A DNA stretch of 64,000 nucleotides from Erysipelotrichaceae bacterium. GTDB taxonomy: Bacteria; Bacillota_I; Bacilli_A; Erysipelotrichales; Erysipelotrichaceae. The translations under genes and the position numbers were made by a program. A model generated the notes under the pieces. The model searched no databases and was not told where the DNA came from. It saw only the letters and a program-made list of their open reading frames with translations. Shown piece after piece: positions 58,166 to 64,000 of the stretch (the stretch's first letter is position 1; every line of letters starts with the position of its first letter). The stretch spans positions 1-64,000 of the forward strand of contig SVBN01000001.1 in assembly GCA_015058875.1 (NCBI GenBank). Reading direction: 5' to 3'.

Positions 58166-59449
58166 ATGAAATACGCACTGATGAACGGAATCATTCTGGA
58201 CGGTTCCGAACACATGGAACCGGTATCGGGCAAAGCAGTTCTGATCAATAACGGAATCATTGAGGATATCGTTGATGAGAAGTCGCATATATACGGATAT
58301 GAGAAGTTCGATCTGAAGGGACAGTATCTGATGCCGGGACTGATCAACATGCATGTCCATCTGGCCGGCACCGGCAAGCCGCCGAAGAAACAGAGGGACA
58401 ATACAAAGCTGGTAAAGCTGCTTTTCAGCAACCCTGTCTCCGCCCGTGTCGCCTATAAAATGGTCGCGGATTTTGCCAGGACCGCACTGATGAGCGGCGT
58501 GACAACAGTCCGTACGGTCGGCGGTCTCAGAGATTACGATACAAGGGTGCGTGACGAAATTCTGGAAGGAAAATTGGACGGTCCGCGCATCCTTGCGGCC
58601 AACGAAGGCATCTCCGTTCCCGGAGGACATATGGCGGGATCGGTTGCCGTTCCGGTATCATCGCCGGAAGAAGCGGCGGAGCTGGTACGTAAATCAGCCG
58701 GACAGAAAGTTGATCTCATTAAACTGATGATCACCGGCGGCGTCATGGACGCAAAGGAAAAAGGCGTGCCGGGAGAGCTGAAAATGTCCCCGGAAATTGT
58801 CAGGGCAGCCTGTGAGGAAGCACACCGTCTCGGCTTTAAAGTCGCTGCCCATACGGAAAGTCCGGAAGGCGTCCGGGTCGCGCTGGAAAACGGCGTCGAT
58901 TCGATTGAGCACGGCGCAAAGCCGGATGAAGAGATTCTTAATCTGTTCAGGGAGAAGAATGCATTCCTGACTACAACGCTGTCTCCCGCTCTTCCCTATG
59001 CACTGTTTGACCGAAGTGAGAGCCACATCAGCGAAGTGGAACAGTACAACGGCAACGTTGTCTTCCGGGGGATTATCGAAAACTCCAAAGCCGCCCTTGC
59101 GGAAGGCATTCCGGTTGCCCTCGGAAATGATGTCGGCTGTCCGTATATCACCCAATATGACTTCTGGCGGGAACTGGTTTATTTCCATAAATATGTCGGC
59201 GTTTCCAATCAGTTTGCCCTGTATACCGCCACAAAGCGCAATGCGGAACTTGCCGGCATCGGTGATATCACCGGAAGCGTGGAAACCGGAAAATGCGCAG
59301 ACCTGATTGTCACAAAGAAGAATCCGCTGGATGATCTGAAGGCACTGCGCAATGTGACCATGGTCATTGCCAGGGGCATCATGTATGAGCATCCGGAATA
59401 TAAGCATCTTCCGAAAGTGGAGGCGGCGCTGGATCCATATCTGGATTGA
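58166..59449 (+). CDS. Amidohydrolase family protein (imidazolonepropionase-like)
   Basis: A 427-residue metal-dependent hydrolase of the amidohydrolase superfamily. The metal motif LMPGLINMHVHLAGTGKP (~54-71; HxH), IKLMITGG (Lys-containing, ~188-195), VAAHTESPEGVRVALENGVD (~225-244), IEHGAKP and the Asp in VALGNDVGCP (~315-324) are visible. It resembles the family of Xaa-Pro dipeptidases/imidazolonepropionase-like proteins that cleave amide bonds of small molecules. No histidine-catabolism genes are adjacent, so HutI is unlikely. The SD is TGAGGTGAATC; a T-box for trpS begins right after its stop. The substrate is unknown. Confidence 0.85.
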   Translation: MKYALMNGIILDGSEHMEPVSGKAVLINNGIIEDIVDEKSHIYGYEKFDLKGQYLMPGLINMHVHLAGTGKPPKKQRDNTKLVKLLFSNPVSARVAYKMVADFARTALMSGVTTVRTVGGLRDYDTRVRDEILEGKLDGPRILAANEGISVPGGHMAGSVAVPVSSPEEAAELVRKSAGQKVDLIKLMITGGVMDAKEKGVPGELKMSPEIVRAACEEAHRLGFKVAAHTESPEGVRVALENGVDSIEHGAKPDEEILNLFREKNAFLTTTLSPALPYALFDRSESHISEVEQYNGNVVFRGIIENSKAALAEGIPVALGNDVGCPYITQYDFWRELVYFHKYVGVSNQFALYTATKRNAELAGIGDITGSVETGKCADLIVTKKNPLDDLKALRNVTMVIARGIMYEHPEYKHLPKVEAALDPYLD

Positions 59450-59474
59450 ACCGGAACACAATTTGTGATTAAAT
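59446..59474 (+). promoter_or_regulatory. Promoter of T-box-trpS
   Basis: -35 TTGAAC (59446-59451, overlapping the upstream stop codon), 17-bp spacer, -10 TTAAAT (59469-59474), just upstream of the T-box Stem I. Confidence 0.4.
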
Positions 59475-59477
59475 AAT

Positions 59478-59690
59478 GACAGCGATGAACAGGTGCAGTG
59501 AAGGATCACGGCATGAAGAAGAGACATGGCGGCTGGTGCAAGCCATGCATGCGATCCCGAACATTGGAGCCTGCGAGCATATACCGGCCGGCCCGTTATC
59601 CCGCAGAGTGATCTGTGCATATCACAGATAAGACGGGTGGCACCGCGCATTGATCTCATGCGTCCCTTCATTTCGAAGAGACGCTTTTGT
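59478..59690 (+). promoter_or_regulatory. T-box riboswitch leader of trpS
   Basis: Contains the conserved GGGTGGCACCGCG (59635-59647) and, after it, a terminator hairpin GCGTC-C-CTTC / GAAG-A-GACGC with TTTTG (about 59660-59688). The specifier loop region reads GAACATTGGAG, with TGG (Trp) as specifier, matching the downstream gene. Uncharged tRNA-Trp should favour readthrough into trpS. Confidence 0.92.
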
Positions 59691-59714
59691 TTATATTCAA
59701 GGGAGAAAATACAT

Positions 59715-60710
59715 ATGAAAAGAATGCTGAGCGGAATCAAACCAACAGGCCAGCTGCATCTAGGCAACTATATCGGTGCGCTGCGTCATTTTGTCGAATC
59801 GCAGGATGAATTTGAAATGTTTGCCTTCATTGCCAACCTGCACTGCATCACAGTTCCTCAGGACCCTGCGGAGCTGCAGAAGAATCTGAGAGACTGCGTC
59901 GCCCTGTATCTTGCCTGCGGACTGGATCCGAAAAAGGCAACCATCTTCCTGCAGACCGATGTACCTGCACATGCACAGCTCGGCTATATCATGTGCTGCC
60001 ATACATATCTCGGTGAGCTGAACCGCATGACGCAGTTCAAGGACAAGCAGGCGCACGGCGAGACAAACCTCAGCGGCGGTCTGTATACCTATCCTTCCCT
60101 GATGGCTGCGGACATCCTGCTGTACGACGCGGACTATGTCCCGGTCGGAGACGACCAGAAACAGCATGTCGAGCTGACCAGAGATCTCGCGATCCGCATG
60201 AACAACCGGTACGGCGATCTGTTTAAAGTACCGGAACCGCTGATTGCCAAAACCGGCGCAAGAATCATGTCGCTCTCGGATCCTTCGAAGAAGATGTCCA
60301 AGTCCGACGAAACAAACAAAGGCTGCATTTATCTGCTCGATACGGAGAAGCAGGCCCGCAAGAAGGTTATGTCTGCCGTAACCGATTCGCTGGCCAATGT
60401 GCACTTCGATCCGGAAAACCAGCCGGGCATTGCCAATCTGATGCAGATCATGTCCTCCCTGCAGAACGACCGTCCGTTCGGTGAGATCGAACAGGAATTC
60501 GCCGGCAGAGGCTACGGTGATTTCAAGCGTGCGGTTGCGGATGAGGTATGCGCAAAGCTGAACGAGATTCAGGGCAGATACAATGAGATCCTCGCTTCGG
60601 ATGTCATTGAAACCACCCTGAAGGACGGCGCCGCTAAAGCCGGCGTGATCGCATCGGCCAAGCTGGCAAAGGTTCAGAAAGCGATCGGAATGGAAATTGT
60701 TTCAAAATAA
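59715..60710 (+). CDS. trpS: Tryptophanyl-tRNA synthetase
   Basis: Charges tRNA-Trp with tryptophan in the cytosol. The start at 59715 follows AAGGGAGAAAATACAT and yields 331 residues (class I aaRS of the normal TrpRS length). HIGH-like motif GQLHLGNYIGALRHFV (13-28), substrate region YPSLMAADILLYDADYVPVG (~119-138) and KMSKS motif SKKMSKSDETNKG (~195-207) are present. Its mRNA leader is a T-box with a TGG specifier, so expression responds to uncharged tRNA-Trp. A perfect terminator follows. Confidence 0.97.
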   Translation: MKRMLSGIKPTGQLHLGNYIGALRHFVESQDEFEMFAFIANLHCITVPQDPAELQKNLRDCVALYLACGLDPKKATIFLQTDVPAHAQLGYIMCCHTYLGELNRMTQFKDKQAHGETNLSGGLYTYPSLMAADILLYDADYVPVGDDQKQHVELTRDLAIRMNNRYGDLFKVPEPLIAKTGARIMSLSDPSKKMSKSDETNKGCIYLLDTEKQARKKVMSAVTDSLANVHFDPENQPGIANLMQIMSSLQNDRPFGEIEQEFAGRGYGDFKRAVADEVCAKLNEIQGRYNEILASDVIETTLKDGAAKAGVIASAKLAKVQKAIGMEIVSK

Positions 60711-60717
60711 GTTTCAG

Positions 60718-60746
60718 AAAATCATGCGTAACGCATGATTTTTTTA
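60718..60746 (+). terminator. Terminator of trpS
   Basis: AAATCATGCG / CGCATGATTT stem with a 3-nt loop, followed by TTTTT, 8 nt after the trpS stop. Confidence 0.85.
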
Positions 60747-60757
60747 CTTTCAAAACT

Positions 60758-60785
60758 ATGACGGAATATCCGATTGTTATACAAT
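60758..60785 (+). promoter_or_regulatory. Promoter of gdhA
   Basis: -35 ATGACG (60758-60763), 16-bp spacer, -10 TACAAT (60780-60785), about 25 nt before the gdhA start. Confidence 0.5.
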
Positions 60786-60810
60786 AATCTGCGTTTGAGA
60801 GGAGAATACT

Positions 60811-62157
60811 ATGAACGCATATGTTGAAAAAGTACTGAATGAAACACGTCAGAAGAACAGCAGCGAGCCGGAATTCCTGCAGACTGTGGAAGAAGTTCTC
60901 ACCTCCCTGGAGCCTGTCATTGAGAAGCATCCGGAATACGAGGAACATGCCGTGCTGGAACGTCTGGTTGAACCGGACCGCGTCATCGAATTCCGCGTCA
61001 TCTGGGAAGATGACAACGGAAAGCCGCATGTCAACCGCGGCTACCGCGTGCAGTTCAACAGTGCGATCGGTCCCTATAAAGGAGGCCTGCGCTTCCATCC
61101 GACCGTCAACCTGTCAATCCTGAAATTCCTCGGATTCGAACAGGTTCTGAAAAACAGCCTGACCACCCTGCCGATCGGCGGCGGAAAAGGCGGCTCCGAT
61201 TTCGATCCCCACGGAAAATCAGATAAGGAAATCATGCGTTTCTGTCAGGCATTCATGACGGAACTGTACCGTCACATCGGTCTGGATACCGACGTGCCGG
61301 CCGGTGATATCGGTGTCGGCGGCAGAGAGATCGGATATCTCTTCGGCCAGTACAAGCGGATCAGAGACGCCTATGAAAACGGCGTGCTGACCGGCAAGGG
61401 ACTGACCTACGGCGGCAGCCTGCTGAGACCGGAAGCTACCGGATACGGTGCGCTGTATTACGCAGAAGAAGTATTTAAGCACGAAAATGATACGATTGCC
61501 GGCAAGACATTCGTCCTTTCCGGATACGGAAATGTCACATGGGGCGCCGCAAAGAAGATTGCGGAACTCGGCGGAAAGGTCGTTACCATTTCCGGCCACA
61601 ACGGATATGTATATGATCCGGACGGCGTTGTCACCGAAGAAAAGATTGATTATCTGCTGGCAATGCGCAGGTCCAGAAACGCCAACATCAAGATGTACGC
61701 CGAGAAGTTCGGATGCGAATTCTTCGAAGGTCAGAAGCCGTGGGGCGTCAAAGGCGATGTCTATATGCCGTGTGCCACCCAGAACGAAGTCGGCCTGGAA
61801 GAAGCGAAGCTGATCGCCGCTTCCGGTGCGAAGTATTATCTGGAAGTGTCCAACATGCCGACATCCAATGAGGCAATCGAATATCTCAAAGCTCACGGCA
61901 TGATCGTCGCTCCGTCCAAGGCAGTCAACGCCGGCGGCGTTGCGGTATCCGCACTGGAAATGTCCCAGAACTCGCAGCGTCTTGCATGGAGTGCGGAAGA
62001 AGTTGACGCAAAGCTCCATCAGATCATGAAATCCATCCATGACTCCTCCGCCGCTTCCGCAAAGAAATACGGCCTGGGATACGATCTGGTCAAGGGTGCC
62101 AACATTGCCGGATTTGAAAAAGTCGTCGATGCAATGATTGCCCAGGGCTGGTATTGA
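60811..62157 (+). CDS. gdhA: NADP-type glutamate dehydrogenase
   Basis: Assimilates ammonia by reductive amination of 2-oxoglutarate. The 448-residue hexameric-type enzyme shows FNSAIGPYKGGLRFHPTVNL (~85-104) and LPIGGGKGGSDFDPHGKSD (~123-141), with the catalytic Lys in the K-G-G pattern, then DVPAGDIGVGGREIGYLFGQ (~167-186) and a Rossmann region (FVLSGYGNVTWGAAKKIAEL, ~233-252). It has the extended form typical of NADP-linked biosynthetic GDH in anaerobes. It is monocistronic; SD AGAGGAG. Cofactor choice (NADP) is inferred from subtype and length. Confidence 0.95.
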   Translation: MNAYVEKVLNETRQKNSSEPEFLQTVEEVLTSLEPVIEKHPEYEEHAVLERLVEPDRVIEFRVIWEDDNGKPHVNRGYRVQFNSAIGPYKGGLRFHPTVNLSILKFLGFEQVLKNSLTTLPIGGGKGGSDFDPHGKSDKEIMRFCQAFMTELYRHIGLDTDVPAGDIGVGGREIGYLFGQYKRIRDAYENGVLTGKGLTYGGSLLRPEATGYGALYYAEEVFKHENDTIAGKTFVLSGYGNVTWGAAKKIAELGGKVVTISGHNGYVYDPDGVVTEEKIDYLLAMRRSRNANIKMYAEKFGCEFFEGQKPWGVKGDVYMPCATQNEVGLEEAKLIAASGAKYYLEVSNMPTSNEAIEYLKAHGMIVAPSKAVNAGGVAVSALEMSQNSQRLAWSAEEVDAKLHQIMKSIHDSSAASAKKYGLGYDLVKGANIAGFEKVVDAMIAQGWY

Positions 62158-62173
62158 TTCAGAAACGAAATCA

Positions 62174-62199
62174 GGGTATTCCGACCGGGATACCCTTTT
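62174..62199 (+). terminator. Terminator of gdhA
   Basis: GGGTATTCC / GGGATACCC stem (one G-U pair) with loop GACC, followed by TTTT, 16 nt after the gdhA stop. Confidence 0.75.
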
Positions 62200-62206
62200 C
62201 ATATGC

Positions 62207-62596
62207 TTACAATGCTTTCAGTTTTTCATTTACCAGAATCCGGTCTGCCGGAAGCCAGTCAATCTGATCCAGTTCTTCCTCTGATACCCATTTCGCCGCT
62301 TCGTGCTCCAGAAGATGCGGCTGCCCGGATACGATATGACAGAGAAAGCAGTCCATGGAAAGATGGAAGGATGGATAATCGTGTTCCACCCGCATCAGGA
62401 AGCGGTCCACGGAAATCTCCGTATCCAGCTCCTCACGGATCTCCCGGACAAGTGCTTCCTCCGGAGTTTCCCCTTCTTCAATCTTTCCGCCCGGGAATTC
62501 CCAGCCGTCCTTCATTTCGCCGTATCCCCGCTGCGTGGCGAAATATCTGCCGCCATGTTCAATGACGGCAGCGGATACCCTGACCGTCTTCATCAT
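62207..62596 (-). CDS. mutT: MutT-like Nudix hydrolase (8-oxo-dGTP diphosphatase family)
   Basis: A 129-residue Nudix hydrolase. The Nudix box starts WEFPGGKIEEGETPEEALV (~32-50) and continues REIREELDTE (~51-60); it retains the G-x5-E-x7-R-E-x-x-E-E core. Sequence VSAAVIEHGGRYFATQRGYG resembles MutT-type NTPases that clean oxidised nucleotides, but the ~130-residue family has many substrates. The start at 62596 overlaps the LURP-one gene stop (ATGATG region). The two genes form a short operon with the promoter at 63123-63151. Confidence 0.85.
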   Translation of the reverse strand: MMKTVRVSAAVIEHGGRYFATQRGYGEMKDGWEFPGGKIEEGETPEEALVREIREELDTEISVDRFLMRVEHDYPSFHLSMDCFLCHIVSGQPHLLEHEAAKWVSEEELDQIDWLPADRILVNEKLKAL

Positions 62597-63078
62597 GCGG
62601 CCGCAGCGGCTGCCTGGGCTGCCAGCACCGCATCGATTGCCAGAACAACCGCCAGTGCATTGACCTCATCCAGCGGATCCCTGATATCAATCTCATAGGA
62701 ATCACCCCAGGTCATCCACTCTTTCTGCACGGATACGATCACCCGGCTGTCATCGGATATCTCGTATTCATGACCGGTCCAGTTTCCGTCCACATACCAG
62801 TTCAGTCCCTCGATTTCATACTTTGAACGGGTCCAGCTGAATTTCTGTCTGATTGTCGCAATATGATGCTCTTCCACATATACCTCAAATGTGTGCATCA
62901 GTGCCATGACAACCTCTTTGAGAAACGCTACCTCATTATCTTCATGATCATAAACATGAAGCTTCTTCCCGAATGTCCAGAATTCCCCCTCCACGGTATA
63001 ACGGATATCTCCGTGTTCATCCATGATGGTAAATCTATCCTTCAGTGAAAAAGCTTTCTGCTTCATATACAGTTTCAT
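62593..63078 (-). CDS. LURP-one-related family protein (DUF567)
   Basis: The start at 63078 follows GGAGGAGCGGCCG, giving 161 residues. The sequence MKLYMKQKAFSLKDRFTIMD, then YTVEGEFWTFGKKLHVYDHE and WYVDGNWTGHEYEISDDSRV, follows the pattern of the LURP-one (Tubby-like scramblase-related) fold, a 12-strand barrel around a central helix. The C-terminus (~145-161) is an Ala-rich hydrophobic helix (VLAAQAAAAAA). Members occur in plants, animals and Firmicutes; bacterial roles are unknown, and lipid binding is suggested only by the fold. It precedes the Nudix gene in a two-gene operon. Confidence 0.82.
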   Translation of the reverse strand: MKLYMKQKAFSLKDRFTIMDEHGDIRYTVEGEFWTFGKKLHVYDHEDNEVAFLKEVVMALMHTFEVYVEEHHIATIRQKFSWTRSKYEIEGLNWYVDGNWTGHEYEISDDSRVIVSVQKEWMTWGDSYEIDIRDPLDEVNALAVVLAIDAVLAAQAAAAAA

Positions 63079-63122
63079 CGGCCGCTCCTCCTTCCGAAAC
63101 AAACGTGTCTGATTCAGAAACT

Positions 63123-63151
63123 ATTATATCCGTGCTGCCGCGGTGTGCCAA
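63123..63151 (-). promoter_or_regulatory. Promoter of the LURP-one/Nudix operon
   Basis: -35 TTGGCA (63146-63151), exact 17-bp spacer, consensus -10 TATAAT (63123-63128), about 45 nt before the chosen start at 63078. Confidence 0.65.
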
Positions 63152-63202
63152 ATTACTGATGCGAAGTAAAAAAAGTTGTTGTAGAATAAACAGCGTAGTT
63201 AT

Positions 63203-63274
63203 TGCGGCATAGCCAAGCGGTAAGGCAAGGGACTTTGACTCCCTCATGCGCGCGTTCGAATCGCGCTGCCGCAG
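63203..63274 (+). tRNA. tRNA-Gln (anticodon TTG)
   Basis: Cloverleaf with acceptor TGCGGCA / TGCCGCA, D-arm AGCC...GGCA, anticodon stem AGGGA / TCCCT around loop CTTTGAC (anticodon TTG), T-arm GCGCGTTCGAATCGCGC, and discriminator G; the CCA is not encoded. It reads CAA, and CAG by wobble. A terminator follows closely. Confidence 0.93.
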
Positions 63275-63280
63275 CTGATC

Positions 63281-63306
63281 AAAGTGCATGGTTCCGTGCA
63301 CTTTTT
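63281..63306 (+). terminator. Terminator after tRNA-Gln
   Basis: AAAGTGCA / TGCACTTT stem with an 8-nt loop and a T-run, 7 nt after the tRNA. Confidence 0.8.
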
Positions 63307-63334
63307 CTGTTTCATCCGGCACAAAAAAACGGGA

Positions 63335-64000
63335 TCAGATGATCCCGAAATGCTTCATGGCATTCCATATTCCGTCTTCATGAAGATCCGTCGTCACATA
63401 GTCCGCCAGTTCTTTCAGTTCCCGCTCACTGTTTCTCATCGCTATCCCGGTACGGCATGCCTGCATCATGGATAGATCATTCAGGGAATCCCCGAATCCG
63501 TATGTCCTGCCGGGATCGCCGCGCAGATAATCAGTCAGCCATCTGACCGCTTTTCCCTTGTCGATTCCCGGCATGGTAATCTCACCGCCGTTTCTGCGGT
63601 TGCCCTGGCTCGACAGCATGCATACAAAATTCATGGCAGGATCAATCTGCCTGCGGAACAGATCAATATCAGAGTTCTGTTCAAAATAAACATCCATCTT
63701 GTAGATGCCTTCCCCGCTGCACTCAGAAAGATCGTCCCCGCCCAGAAGAACAGCCGCCTCCTGTGCGGCATAGGCGCTGATCTGCCGCTTCTGCTCAATG
63801 ATCCATGCAGTGCGTTTTGCGGATATGGGATCCTGGAAGCCCCTCTCACGGCTTTGTATGAGCAGACCAGAGCGGCTCTTTCGGGCAAGTGCGATGGTAT
63901 CCAGCACCGTCTGTTTCGGAATCTGCACGGAGTAAATCAGCTCATCATGATGCAGAATGCCGGCACCGCCGCAGAAGATTACGCCTTCCATATCCTCATT
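63335..64000 (-). CDS. Cof-type HAD hydrolase, C-terminal part (cut by right edge)
   Basis: The open frame enters from the right edge (codons before the first visible ATG at 63991 are in frame), so the N-terminal catalytic DxD loop is missing. The visible ~220 residues contain the cap region and the HAD IV motif TYGFGDSLNDLSMMQACRTG (~165-184 of the visible part), with the Cof-type ending RELKELADYVTTDLHEDGIW. Preceding it is a Lys (MPGIDKGKAVRWL). Cof-like phosphatases act on sugar phosphates or flavin/pyridoxal phosphates; the substrate is unknown. No upstream gene can be seen. Confidence 0.85.
   Translation of the reverse strand, partial: NEDMEGVIFCGGAGILHHDELIYSVQIPKQTVLDTIALARKSRSGLLIQSRERGFQDPISAKRTAWIIEQKRQISAYAAQEAAVLLGGDDLSECSGEGIYKMDVYFEQNSDIDLFRRQIDPAMNFVCMLSSQGNRRNGGEITMPGIDKGKAVRWLTDYLRGDPGRTYGFGDSLNDLSMMQACRTGIAMRNSERELKELADYVTTDLHEDGIWNAMKHFGII

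Noticed and set aside
1..64000. CRISPR arrays, prophage or integrative element
   Set aside because: No regular spaced repeats, cas genes, integrase or phage structural modules were seen; the single lysozyme domain and the IS-like repeat are isolated.

Overview
The window is a gene-dense piece of chromosome, mostly read from the minus strand, from a low-to-mid GC Gram-positive anaerobe. The Bacillota signature is clear: a secA-prfB operon, two T-box leaders, PepV, strong SD sequences (GGAGG), strong TTGACA/TATAAT-type promoters, and intrinsic terminators after most operons. An Erysipelotrichia-like gut commensal fits best (split purH with a PurO-type cyclohydrolase, many glycan genes), but the exact taxon is inference.

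Layout. 1-6.8 kb: purine operon purE-purM-purN-purO-purH(AICAR transformylase only)-purD-purL, read leftward with ATGA or 1-base overlaps; purL runs off the left edge. A long leader with a terminator hairpin precedes purE. 7.1-12.5 kb: DUF554 membrane protein, a serC-serA-DUF1593 operon, and purC alone. 12.6-17.5 kb: SF2 helicase, glmM-nagB, and a divergent RpiR regulator. 17.5-25.5 kb: a coupled HAD/amidase-like/CBS operon, pepV, exoA, pepP and a MATE pump. 25.5-32.6 kb: GH78 rhamnosidase, a structured low-GC intergenic region, nudC-GH13, a membrane-anchored phage-type lysozyme, and rluD. 32.6-38.6 kb: prfB-secA, a P-loop/CYTH protein, and a three-repeat lipoprotein. 38.8-44.8 kb: GH32 invertase, then a two-gene cyclic-di-GMP module in which a REC-GGDEF(degenerate)-EAL protein overlaps an amino-acid permease fused to an intact GGDEF domain. 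45-50 kb: a pstS relic, then rhaB-rhaD-isomerase with a divergent AraC regulator. 50-55 kb: T-box-controlled oligopeptide-binding lipoprotein, two small lipoproteins (one thioredoxin-like), a ProX-type editing protein and an acetyltransferase. 55-56.4 kb: tRNA-Lys and a frameshifted Rpn-type nuclease in a decayed accessory patch. 56.6-64 kb: GH4 alpha-galacturonidase, amidohydrolase, T-box-trpS, gdhA, a Nudix hydrolase, a LURP-one protein, tRNA-Gln, and a HAD phosphatase cut by the right edge.

How genes combine. De novo purine synthesis (IMP branch) and serine synthesis are well represented. GH78, GH4 (CHEV type) and the rha operon together suggest use of rhamnose- and galacturonate-containing pectin, with an AraA/FucI-fold isomerase in place of classical RhaA. 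The most novel-looking system is the permease-diguanylate cyclase plus REC-EAL phosphodiesterase pair at 40.4-44.8 kb, which could link amino-acid transport or sensing to c-di-GMP. A second candidate is the coupled operon at 17.5-19.8 kb, with a HEPN-like/CBS protein and an amidase fold that has lost its catalytic residues.
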